Positions 1 through 7,157 are shown, counted from the stretch's first letter. The stretch is 11,487 nucleotides of DNA from JBAWAP01 sp049589355 (GCA_049589355.1 JBAWAP010000069.1:1-11487); one strand, 5' to 3'. A program made the numbers and translations. The notes: generated from the sequence alone by a model not told the origin.

Positions 1-15
1 GCTTCGCGCCGTCTT

Positions 16-50
16 CAGAAATCAGAAATCCAGAAACCAGAATTCAGAAC
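16..50. repeat. CAGAA-type short tandem repeat
   Basis: Five imperfect 6-8 bp units, each starting CAGAA (16, 23, 31, 38, 45), lie just downstream of the receptor gene; read on the minus strand they are TTCTG units. Only the out-of-frame reading of the receptor runs into this block, which shows that that reading is not the natural C-terminus. It resembles low-complexity intergenic repeats seen in Chloroflexota-type genomes (general knowledge, not checked here). Confidence 0.7.
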
Positions 51-54
51 AAAA

Positions 55-3000
55 CTAAGGAGAGCCGGGGGAAGCCGCCACCCGAAACCCCACACCGTAG
101 CTGCGGGCGTCTGGGTTGGCCCCGTCGCGGCAGGCGCAGCGGGCGAACCCCTGACTGCTGGGCCACGAGCCGCCACGCAGCACCCGGGGAACATCACCGC
201 CAGCCGAGAGATCCTCACGACCATCATCGGGTTTGTAGGGATACCCGAACGAGGCTTGCTCCAATCCGTGCCCCACAAGCTTCGTGTCCACTCCCAGACG
301 TTGCCGCTCATGTCCAGGGCACCGCAGGGGCTGGCCCCTCCCGGAAAGCAGCCCACGGCGCTGGTGGCCCCGATGCCCGTCTCGTCGTAGTTGGCCTTGT
401 TTGGGTCGGGCTCGTTGCCCCAGGGGTAGATGCGCCCGTCCGTCCCCCGGCTTGCCTTCTCCCACTGGGCCTCGGTAGGGAGCGTCACTTCCTGAGCGGG
501 TCCAATCTCGCCGTTCTCGCGCAGATGCTCTGTCAGCCAGCGACAGAAAGCAACCGCCTCGTACCAGGAGACGCCCACCACTGGGTGGTTGGGCAGGTCG
601 AAGACCCCGCCATAGGTATCTGGCCCAGGGTCTCCCTTCCATTGCCAGCCAGCCTCAGTCCAGTAGCGGCGCTCTTGGTAGTCGCTGGCCTCCACGAAAG
701 CGGCAAACTGAGCGTTAGTGACGAGGTAGCGGCTGATGTAGAAGGCCGGCAGGGTGACCTTGTGCTGAGGTGTCTCGGCCTCATACCACCCGGCCTCACC
801 ACCCAGACGCTCGACCAGGGCTGGGATGTCCTCTTTTTGGGTGCCCATGAGGAAGGGGCCGGCGGGCACTTCGCACCAGACGATGTCTGGCAAGCCGGTC
901 TGGGGGTTAACGCCCACGCCGGGGCGTGGGTCGCCCAGGTGGACCAGGGTGTCTCCAGCGGCAGCGCGCTCCACGGGGGGCAGGGCACCGGTCTCCAGTA
1001 GGGCCTTCAGCCAGTCACGTACTCGGTTCAGTTTCGCCTCGAAAAAGGATGTGTCTTCGCCGTGGCGCCGCTGCTCCTCAATCTGCTGGACCAGCCGCAA
1101 CTCGACCATGGCCCGTCCAGCCAACGCCAACGCGCGCCAATGGTCGTCTGTCGGCTCTGTAAGCTCGTCGCAATCCTCCGGGCAGATGGCATCCACCAGA
1201 GATACAGCCAGCCCCAGATATTCCCGCAGGCGACCTACCTCCAAGAGGTAGACTTCCCGCCACCATTCCAGATCATCCTCAATGCACCGTCGGGTCGCCT
1301 GGACAGGGTCGGGTAAATTGGACAGATGACAGGCCGCCAAGTACTCCTGAAAGCTGCGGTGAGGGAAGGTGTAAGTCTGCTTGCCGCTCCACAGGAGCAG
1401 ACCAGCCCGGTCTCGGATATAACGGATGGCCGTGTCAAACTTAGTCGGGTCGCCTAGAGCCGGTTCGAGCACGGCCCGCAGATCGGATTCCAGGATGTCC
1501 GCGGTCCGTGGACCGCGTTGGGGGCTGCGCCCTTGACGCTCATGGACCTCGTAGGCCACTCGGAAGAGGACCCTCTCCAACTCACTTTTCTCCACGCCCA
1601 AGGCTTGCAGCAAACCGACTTCTACCACCGGATTGCCGTCTTTGTCATAGGAGACTTTGCGTTGCTGCCAACGGACCAACAACAGATCCACACACTTGGC
1701 GTACAGATCAGCCCGGTCCTCAGGCAATGTGCCCCAGGAGGTGTGCACGTCAGCCATCAAGGTCAGAAGCAGGGGACGGGATGCCAGGTCAGCCAGGTGA
1801 GGGTTGGATTCAGGATCCACAGCAGCTTTGAGTTGAGCCGCTTTGACCCTGACGGTTTCAGTGCTGTACTGTTCAATGGGCGCCAGGGCTTCGTACCAGC
1901 CATCAATGAAGGTCTCCACCTGCTCAGGGCTGAAGAGGGCAACAGGATAGGTCTGAAAGCCTTCCAACCATTCCTGAGGGTCCTGATAGGCATACGTCCG
2001 GCAAGTCACAACGAACCGGCAATTCTGCATCAAGTCGGCAAACTCTTGGATGGCCTCACGGACACGGACCCGACGACCATCGGCCTCAGGTACTTCATCC
2101 AGGCCGTCGAGCAGAAAAATCCCACCCTCCTCCGTCAGAGTCGTACGCAGACCTGGGTAATAGTCTTCCAGGCCGCGCTCATGCAGGTTCAGCTCGAGAA
2201 AGTCCCAAAGCATCCCAGCCCTACCTCGGCGGGCCGTGGGGGCAATGGCTTTGGCGGCCAACTCCCGCAGCGGGATGTGTACTGGCATGAGGGCACCAAA
2301 GGGCCAGTCCGGGAGCCTCCCAAGCCAGCGCTCGCTGTGTGCCAGGCTGTCCATGGCCAAGCAGAGAGCCAGGTGATTGGTGAAGGTAGTTTTGCCGGTT
2401 CCTGGATCGCCTAGCAATACAACGGCGCGATGCTCAACAAGAGCCGTGAGTGCCGGGGCTCGGCGAGGTTCCACTTCGTGGGCCTGACGCTGTAGCTCCA
2501 AGAACTCCGGTTCAGGCTGTTTCCGGAACTCCTTCTCTCCGGCCGTCGGTGAGAGAATGACCTCCAGAGGCACATACACATCCTGGAGGGTGAGCTGAGG
2601 TCTGTCAGTGGGGCTGGCGTAGCGAGGGTCATAGACACTCCAGGGCAACTGATTGCCCTCTCGGGCTATGGCCCCCAAATATTGCTCGCGAAGCGTACCG
2701 GGGGTGGGCCGGGGCGGCAGCCGAACTCCGATAGCGATCAACTGGGACAGCTGGGCGTCCAGGTAAGCGGTGTTGATCCAGGGCAGCTTGTCGGGCTGCA
2801 GCTTGATGGTGTGGGCGTAGGCCTGGAGGAAGGCACGCATGGCAGCGGGGAAGTTCAGGCCCGCGTAAGCCTCTGGTGCTTCGTCCACGGGGTATGCCTC
2901 TCGAAAGAGGTTTTCCAGGTGAGTGATATTCACCACGGCCTCAGGATCCGCCGTCACGTTGCGCAGGTCTACCAGCTTAGTCAGCTCTTCAGCCGTCTTG

Positions 3001-3245
3001 GGCAGCTTTAGGAAGCGCTCCATGAGGCCAGCATACCGCTCAGCCCGGTAGCGGTCGGGCGGTTCCATGGCTTTCAGCGCCGCTTCCAGCCCAGCTTGAA
3101 GCGCTATGCGCAAGGCGGCCTCCTGCTCTGGATTGTCCTGCACCGACCTGCGTAGCTTACGTGGTAGCGCATCAAGAATCTCTTCCAACGCCTTCTCGGC
3201 CAGCTTGGCCGCCAGGGCAATCAGAAGCTCACTCAATGGGTCCAT
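55..3245 (-). CDS. STAND receptor: NACHT NTPase with C-terminal FGE/C-type-lectin-fold domain; frameshifted near the 3' end
   Basis: A STAND-class signalling NTPase, probably cytoplasmic. Residues 1 to about 270 are mostly helical and match no domain I recognise. The NACHT domain has a Walker A GDPGTGKTT at about 279-287 and a Walker B LLDGLDEVP near 378-386, followed by a TCRTYAY motif. A helical region carries FPHRSFQEYLAA near 625-640, typical after NACHT modules. The FGE-sulfatase (SUMF1) fold runs from about 787, with VPAGPFLMGT, PVVGVSWYEAVAFCRWL, LPTEAQWEKASRG and GNVWEWTRS (N982). After about P998 the open frame runs on to a stop at 15, but homology (FGYPYKPDDGRED, RVLRGGSW, VGFRVAAS) continues in the -1 frame to TAG at 55. 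The intact protein would be about 1063 aa. I chose the ATG at 3245 because GGAGGAG precedes it; the open frame extends 17 codons upstream, but those codons belong to the decayed DraG tail. The FGE catalytic cysteines are absent, so the domain is probably a ligand-binding sensor rather than an enzyme. Family assignment is firm; a role in defence is inference. Confidence 0.88.
79..165 (-). other. DGR-variable-region-like segment of the FGE/lectin-fold domain
   Basis: After GGSW the residues are PSS-Q-GF-ARCA-C-R-DGAN-P-DA-R-SYG-VGFRV. This has the same spacing as retroelement-diversified lectin-fold proteins, whose template-encoded version is Asn-rich (NNN-Q-NN-ARCA-Y-R-NNNN-P-NN-R-NNN-[IV]GFRV). 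Most codons at candidate variable positions end in C (CCC, AGC, TTC, TGC, GAC, GCC, AAC, TAC), as AAC-derived codons would. However, AGT, GGT and two GGG codons do not fit an all-AAC template, and a GC-rich genome also favours C at third positions. The resemblance to known DGR targets is from memory; no template repeat or reverse transcriptase is visible in the window. Confidence 0.5.
249..254 (-). other. Frameshift site (one base missing) in the receptor gene
   Basis: Upstream, the frame encodes WGTDWSKP; downstream, conserved FGE-domain sequence (FGYPYKPDDG) lies in the -1 frame. The switch falls at the codons for P/R at 249-254. Adding one base would rejoin both halves. There is no homopolymer or X-XXY-YYZ slippery heptamer, so a real one-base deletion or a sequence error is likelier than programmed frameshifting. 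Confidence 0.85.
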
Positions 3246-3249
3246 CTCA

Positions 3250-3256
3250 CTCCTCC
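3250..3256 (-). promoter_or_regulatory. Ribosome binding site of the NACHT-FGE gene
   Basis: On the minus strand GGAGGAG stands 4 bases before the ATG at 3245. It is the strongest Shine-Dalgarno sequence in the window, and it decides the start over the in-frame ATGs further upstream, which lie inside the DraG remnant. Confidence 0.85.
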
Positions 3257-3287
3257 GTATAATTCCGTGGGTCGTTCCTTTTTCCTT

Positions 3288-3559
3288 CATCTCCACAAGC
3301 TTCAGCGCGAGGTTCTCAATATGCTGGCGATTCTCAGCTTCTCCCGCCAGGCCTACGAGATGGCTTCAATGCACAGATAGGCCCCTGAGACGGCGCAGGC
3401 CATGGCGCCAAGGGTGCCCCGATCCCCGCCGTGCAGGATGATGCAGAAAAGACACGCCTCGAAGGACTGGGGATGTCGCAGAAAGAAGTAGATGGCAAAG
3501 GGCAGCGATTCGTGCCCGGTAGGGTCATTCAGTCCAGCCTCATCTTCCTCTCCTGGCTC
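3288..3559 (-). pseudogene. ADP-ribosylglycohydrolase (DraG-like) C-terminal remnant
   Basis: Translating the minus strand from 3559 gives a clear ADP-ribosylglycohydrolase C-terminus: HESLPFAIYFFLRHPQSFEA, then LHGGDRGTLGAMACAVSGAY and CIEAIS. A TAG follows at the position where the family continues, then AWREK; a frameshift after that leads into LENRQHIENLALKLVEMKEK. In active family members the GGD motif continues with DT (GGDxDT), whose aspartate binds metal; here it is GGDRGT. Only about the last 85 residues remain, and a TAA stop lies just upstream at the CCACGAAGAC repeat. The final frame runs without a stop into the NACHT gene, which explains the spurious N-terminal extension there. 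A short open frame at 3334-3528 in another register is a shadow. The remnant may once have been a partner gene of the receptor, but only its adjacency supports that. Confidence 0.82.
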
Positions 3560-3564
3560 TTTAT

Positions 3565-3594
3565 TTTACCACGAAGACGCAAAGACACCAAGAA
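3565..3594. repeat. CCACGAAGACGCAAAGACAC-type intergenic repeat
   Basis: A 30-base purine-rich block on the plus strand with a degenerate 9-base period (GAAGACGCA, AAGACACCA, AGAA). It begins right after the stop codon of the deacetylase gene and separates it from the DraG remnant. I recall close variants scattered through intergenic DNA of Chloroflexota and some other phyla; this window holds one copy. Confidence 0.55.
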
Positions 3595-5058
3595 CTAGTC
3601 CAGATTCACAATCGCCCACCCGATTCGGTCAATCGTCGTTCCCTGAGGATAGTGGGCATCGCAACTTACGATGACGGTGTGCGGGTACCCCAGTTCTTCC
3701 AGGCTGAACCGCGCGAGCACAAAGTGGTCCTGCACTTCGCTTGGAGGACGAGCGCCAACTTTCGGAGGATACAGCACACGTATGCTGGAGACCTCTTTGC
3801 CATTGGCGGCACGAGCAAAGCAAGTATAGGAAAACAAGGAACTAGGGTTGCCTTGCATCTCGGCCGAGATCCACAATTCGGTGTCACTTCGCGCCGCGTA
3901 GAGCGCCACAAAGTCTCCACCTGGCCCCACTTCTTGCGAAATCGTATCCCCCGCAGAGTCTTCCATGAGAGGCGTCACCTCGCTTCCCTCTACGGTGTGC
4001 CATAGGCTTGGGACAGGCGTCAGGCCCTGATCTTTCACCAGTTGGGGCACGGGGGGATGATCCAGTTCACAGAACAATTCGTTCTGACGGACAAACGACC
4101 TGAGGAAGCTCCCCAGCAAAGGGAGTTGGCTCTTGTAGAGTTCAACCGCGCTGCCTTTTTGATCTCTGAACTCGTTGGCGAGGGTCACCTTGCCCCAGGT
4201 TGACGTACTTTGGACGAGCCGTAGAGGTGGAAGCAGCGGTGCGAAGGGAAGGTATCCCCGGGGAAGGGGATAATCGCCGCGGTGCACGAGATACAGCAGC
4301 AATCTTGGTCGGATCTGCTTTTCTTGCATGGCGATGGCCAGAGCCACGAACGCCCCTGATGCCCAATGGTCGGGGTGGACGTCGTCTGGGTGCGGAGCCA
4401 CTACGGCGTCCGGCTGGAAATCTTCGAGGATGGAGTAGAGATCAGACAGCAAGGAGTGCCCAGAGTATACAGCCTGTGGATCGTATGTTCGTTCGTACGG
4501 GCTTTGGATCAGTTTGGTGAACGATGAGCGGTAAGGTGCGGAGTTATCCCAGAATTTTTCCCACAAAGGCAGGATCCCCCTGTCCGGGTAACCCAGGAAA
4601 ATCACATCTTCCAGTAGCACTCCCAAAGATTGCATCGCGTTCAGAGATTCCTGTTGGCGCGCAGAGCCTGATCGCAGGTAGTCGCGGGTGTTGGGGTACA
4701 GCTTGTGGAACTCCACCATCGTCCCGGTGAACGACCCATCGCCGTTTGTGACCAGCACCACGCGCACCTGGCCGCCCCTGGTCAGAACCTGACGTATGAG
4801 CCCGCCGCTGCCGATGGTCTCGTCGTCGCAATGGGGAGCCACGACGAGGAGGCGGCGGATGGACGATGTCTGTTCCAGCTCGTCAACAAAAGGGGCTGGC
4901 AAAGACGAAAGATAGCCCAGGTATGCACTCAGTCCGACCAGCATGGCAAGCAGGAGGATGGTCGCTACGACGATGGCTCCTCGCCGGGAGAAGAAACGCC
5001 TGAGACGTCGAGGGGCTTCCCTAGCCCCTGCCCAAATGCTGCTCTTGGATATGTCCAC
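3595..5058 (-). CDS. Membrane-anchored PIG-L/LmbE-family N-acetylglucosaminyl deacetylase
   Basis: A 487-aa metal-dependent deacetylase of the PIG-L/LmbE/MshB/BshB family, which removes acetate from GlcNAc-type glycoconjugates. The N-terminus is basic (RRLRRFFSRRG) and followed by one membrane segment at about 28-50. The catalytic core starts with LLVVAPHCDDE (71-80; metal-ligand candidates H76 and D79), continues with RVVLVTNGDG, and has APHPDDVHPDH at 221-231, where H228 fits the third metal ligand. Residues from about 360 to 487 look beta-rich and I do not recognise them; typical family members are 200-280 aa, so this is a long version. By the positive-inside rule the catalytic part would face outward. 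The start is GTG, preceded by GAGAGGGG; the next ATG lies inside the membrane segment. The gene follows a GT4 glycosyltransferase by 69 bp on the same strand, suggesting a two-step sugar transfer and deacetylation. The substrate is unknown. Confidence 0.85.
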   Translation of the reverse strand: MDISKSSIWAGAREAPRRLRRFFSRRGAIVVATILLLAMLVGLSAYLGYLSSLPAPFVDELEQTSSIRRLLVVAPHCDDETIGSGGLIRQVLTRGGQVRVVLVTNGDGSFTGTMVEFHKLYPNTRDYLRSGSARQQESLNAMQSLGVLLEDVIFLGYPDRGILPLWEKFWDNSAPYRSSFTKLIQSPYERTYDPQAVYSGHSLLSDLYSILEDFQPDAVVAPHPDDVHPDHWASGAFVALAIAMQEKQIRPRLLLYLVHRGDYPLPRGYLPFAPLLPPLRLVQSTSTWGKVTLANEFRDQKGSAVELYKSQLPLLGSFLRSFVRQNELFCELDHPPVPQLVKDQGLTPVPSLWHTVEGSEVTPLMEDSAGDTISQEVGPGGDFVALYAARSDTELWISAEMQGNPSSLFSYTCFARAANGKEVSSIRVLYPPKVGARPPSEVQDHFVLARFSLEELGYPHTVIVSCDAHYPQGTTIDRIGWAIVNLD

Positions 5059-5061
5059 TGT

Positions 5062-5069
5062 CCCCTCTC
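5062..5069 (-). promoter_or_regulatory. Ribosome binding site supporting the GTG start of the deacetylase
   Basis: Minus-strand GAGAGGGG followed by ACA and GTG. It supports a GTG start at 5058, since no ATG exists upstream of the membrane segment. Confidence 0.6.
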
Positions 5070-5127
5070 AATACAGACTGAAACCCTGGGCGTTACTGCC
5101 TCGATGCTAGCCTTGCTACTCCCACCC

Positions 5128-6480
5128 CTAGAAGACCTGAGCGCTGCGTTCCGTCCTCCGGCGGATCGCTTCTCTATAGGCCTCGACAGTCCTCTCAGTG
5201 GTTACACTCCAACTGTATTTGTCCTGAACATTGGAGCGTGCATTCACGCCAATTTTATTTCGTAGACCTTCGTCCTGAACAAGTTTAAGTAGCTTATGGG
5301 AGAGCTCTTCGTCTGAAGCAACCAAGTAGCCGGTTTCGCCATCAGTGATAAGCTCTCTTGTACCCGCGTTAATTCTCGCGACTGGGGCTATACCGCAGGC
5401 CATGGCTTCCAGGAGAGCCAAGCCAAATGCCTCTCTATAGCTAGGGAAAACAAACACATCCATCGCATTGAGGTAGTGCGGTGTCTCCCACCAGGGCCTA
5501 GATCCCAATATAGTAACAACGTTTTTTAATCCGAGTTCTTGAATTTCACGTTCAAGCTGGGAGCGCATAGGGCCATCCCCGATAACTAGAAACCGCACAT
5601 CAGGCACCAAGCGTACAATACGAGTGGCAACCTTGGGCAAGCTCATTACGCCTTTGGAACGTACCAGCCGGGAGAGATAACCAACTACGATGTCACCCTC
5701 CTGATAACCCAATAAGCCTCTACTCCGTTTCCTGGCAATAACATCAGGGTGCCAATGTTCACAATCTACACCGCCTGGGATGATATATATAGGGAGATCA
5801 ATGGCATTCAGCTCCTCAGCCGCTCCTTCGCTCAGGGCAATAACACCGTCAACCCATTTCTTTACTACCCAAAGCTCCCCCTCTAGCAGGAGACGACTAA
5901 CAAGGAAGGGTCGGATAATTCTCAAAACCATCGAATGCCTGGTAATGAGAGTTGGCACCCCTAACTGCCTTGCTGCCCACAGACCCGCTAAGGCAAGAAT
6001 CGAGCCAGACGAATGACCGTGAACGATATCGTAGTCCTTGGCTCTCAGGAGGTTTTGAACTTTGCTGATGATCCGCAGATCGAGCACTGGATCAGCGCCG
6101 TGTACATGGGCGACGAAGCCTTTCAGGCGATGGACAACCACATTTGTCGGCGGTTCCGGTGGGTCTACTTGCGCGGCTTGCTGCGTAGCCATTGGTACGA
6201 CCGGCTGGTGCGTCACAACGTCAACGTGGTGGCCCAGCCGACCGAGCTGCAAAGCGAGACCATAGACATGAGACTCAATCCCACCAATACTAGGCGGATA
6301 GCAATCGGTCAGCAGGCATATTCTCAGTTTTGGGATCTCAACTTCATGAGCACTTCTCGCCTCCAGGCGCTGTCTGTCGTCGCCCTTGCTTTCCCCGGCG
6401 GGTGTGCTTTGAAGCGCTGCCAATAGGCTGTCTTGTGGTTGGCTCCAGTACCGAGCGGGCATGACGGTGTTGTCACTCAT
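5128..6480 (-). CDS. PIG-A-like GT4 family glycosyltransferase
   Basis: A 450-aa retaining GT-B glycosyltransferase of family GT4, using a nucleotide-sugar donor. After a 50-residue leader of unknown role, the acceptor domain begins at LRICLLTDCYPPSIGGIESH (52-71), with the GGIES loop. The donor domain has IIPGGVD (233-239), GYLSRLVRSKG (R271 and K276, typical donor-phosphate contacts) and the EX7E motif in YREAFGLALLEAMACG (E350, E358). The GGIESH opening and the HGHSSGS...TRHSM segment recall PIG-A, the GlcNAc transferase of GPI-anchor synthesis; its neighbour is a PIG-L-family deacetylase. The acceptor could equally be an envelope lipid or polysaccharide. The ATG at 6480 lies 9 bases after the MscS remnant's stop and has no clear Shine-Dalgarno sequence; ATG at 6462 is an alternative start. 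The stretch around 5260-6000 looks AT-richer than its surroundings, a possible sign of separate origin. Confidence 0.88.
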   Translation of the reverse strand: MSDNTVMPARYWSQPQDSLLAALQSTPAGESKGDDRQRLEARSAHEVEIPKLRICLLTDCYPPSIGGIESHVYGLALQLGRLGHHVDVVTHQPVVPMATQQAAQVDPPEPPTNVVVHRLKGFVAHVHGADPVLDLRIISKVQNLLRAKDYDIVHGHSSGSILALAGLWAARQLGVPTLITRHSMVLRIIRPFLVSRLLLEGELWVVKKWVDGVIALSEGAAEELNAIDLPIYIIPGGVDCEHWHPDVIARKRSRGLLGYQEGDIVVGYLSRLVRSKGVMSLPKVATRIVRLVPDVRFLVIGDGPMRSQLEREIQELGLKNVVTILGSRPWWETPHYLNAMDVFVFPSYREAFGLALLEAMACGIAPVARINAGTRELITDGETGYLVASDEELSHKLLKLVQDEGLRNKIGVNARSNVQDKYSWSVTTERTVEAYREAIRRRTERSAQVF

Positions 6481-6489
6481 GTCAAGAAG

Positions 6490-6840
6490 TTAAGATTTCG
6501 GCCCCTGGTCGAGTTTCTTGAGGACGACCTCGGAGAGGATGACGGTGTTGGGCACAATCACCTGTTGGCCATCGGCGGTGCGGAGTGTCGTCGTACGCAG
6601 ATCAATCCCCTCGACCTGGCTGGTGAAGGTTCGCACAGCAATCTGGTCTCCCCGCTTGAAGGGACGTTCCACCAGGAGATACAGGCCGGCGACGACATTC
6701 TTGGCCACGTCCTGCAACGACAGGCTGATGGCCAAGCCGAGGGCGCCCATCAGGGTCGCCAACGTCGCGATGTGCACCCCCGACATCCCCAAGGCCCACA
6801 GCACCCCTCCAACCAGTAAGGCAACGGTTGTCTGTTCATT
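6490..6840 (-). pseudogene. MscS-type mechanosensitive channel, 5'-truncated remnant
   Basis: The frame encodes the pore helix and beta domain of an MscS-family channel: TLATLMGALGLAISLSLQD, NVVAGLYLLVERPFKRGDQI, and ADGQQVIVPNTVILSEVV, ending KKLDQGPKS. About 115 residues remain, against about 280 in E. coli MscS. The first transmembrane helices are missing: going upstream, the frame meets the TGA that ends the P-type ATPase remnant, with only part of one helix (TTVALLVGGVLWALG) in between. The 3' end looks natural for short MscS proteins. A GTG at 6804 could start a 104-aa product, but I see no ribosome binding site, and half a channel is unlikely to work. It sits 9 bp before the glycosyltransferase gene. 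Confidence 0.8.
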
Positions 6841-6846
6841 GCCATC

Positions 6847-7043
6847 TCAGCTACGCAAACGCAGCGAGTTGTCCACGACAAGCACGCTGCTGGTGGCCAT
6901 GGCCACGGCAGCGATGACCGGGCTGATGATGCCCAGGGCTGCCAGAGGCACAGCCACCAAATTGTAAGCGAAAGCCCAGGTTCTCGCAGATAATCCGTCA
7001 GGTGCGCAGAGAGAGGGATGAACAATGGGATCAGGGCCAGATC
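6847..7043 (-). pseudogene. Heavy-metal P-type (P1B) ATPase C-terminal remnant
   Basis: From about 6985 to TGA at 6847-6849 the minus strand encodes TWAFAYNLVAVPLAALGIIS and then PVIAAVAMATSSVLVVDNSL-RLRS, the last two membrane helices of CopA/ZntA-type metal-exporting ATPases. Upstream, matching pieces appear in other frames: RIICENL (compare RIIRQNL) after an in-frame TGA, and DLALIP near 7043. At least two frameshifts and one stop therefore separate the pieces. Everything N-terminal (metal-binding, phosphorylation and nucleotide domains) is gone. Certainty is high for 6847-6985 and moderate for the extension to 7043. Confidence 0.78.
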
Positions 7044-7103
7044 AGGGCGCGTGTCCAGTACTGGTCCAGCTTGGTGATATTCTCAGTCACGGGTTCCACC
7101 AAA

Positions 7104-7111
7104 GATTCCCG
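7104..7111. repeat. Target site duplication, left copy
   Basis: GATTCCCG directly abuts the left inverted repeat and is identical to the bases abutting the right one. Confidence 0.93.
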
Positions 7112-7123
7112 GTAACTGCTCAG
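7112..7123 (+). repeat. IS66 left terminal inverted repeat
   Basis: GTAACTGCTCAG, the exact reverse complement of 8688-8699; the identity stops after 12 bases. Confidence 0.93.
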
Positions 7124-7141
7124 GCATACAGGATTTTGACG

Positions 7142-7157
7142 TTTTGCTAACGCAAAA
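7142..7157. promoter_or_regulatory. Small palindrome in the IS66 leader
   Basis: TTTTGC-TAAC-GCAAAA forms a perfect 6-bp stem with a 4-base loop between the left end and the transposase start. TGCTAACGC inside it also recurs in reverse complement (GCGTTAGCA) at 8677-8685 near the right end. It could be a transposase-binding subsite or an operator; the sequence alone does not tell. A possible -10 element TATAGT lies at about 7173-7178, but I see no well-spaced -35. Confidence 0.4.

Noticed and set aside
249..262. Programmed ribosomal frameshifting into the lectin-fold end
   Set aside because: No slippery heptamer and no evident downstream hairpin; a plain one-base loss explains it.
1518..2414. 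298-codon open frame on the plus strand
   Set aside because: It lies antisense to the NACHT core, whose motifs are unmistakable; its translation has no recognisable domain. GC-rich coding DNA often leaves such shadows.
3246..3296. N-terminal extension of the NACHT protein (17 codons to an upstream ATG)
   Set aside because: It encodes the DraG tail residues MEMKEKGTTHGIIRRSE, and a strong ribosome binding site sits directly before the later ATG at 3245.
3334..3528. 64-codon minus-strand open frame upstream of the receptor
   Set aside because: The same bases in another frame encode conserved DraG sequence, so this register is a shadow.
6013..6426. 137-codon open frame on the plus strand
   Set aside because: Antisense to the acceptor domain of the glycosyltransferase; no motif or ribosome binding site.
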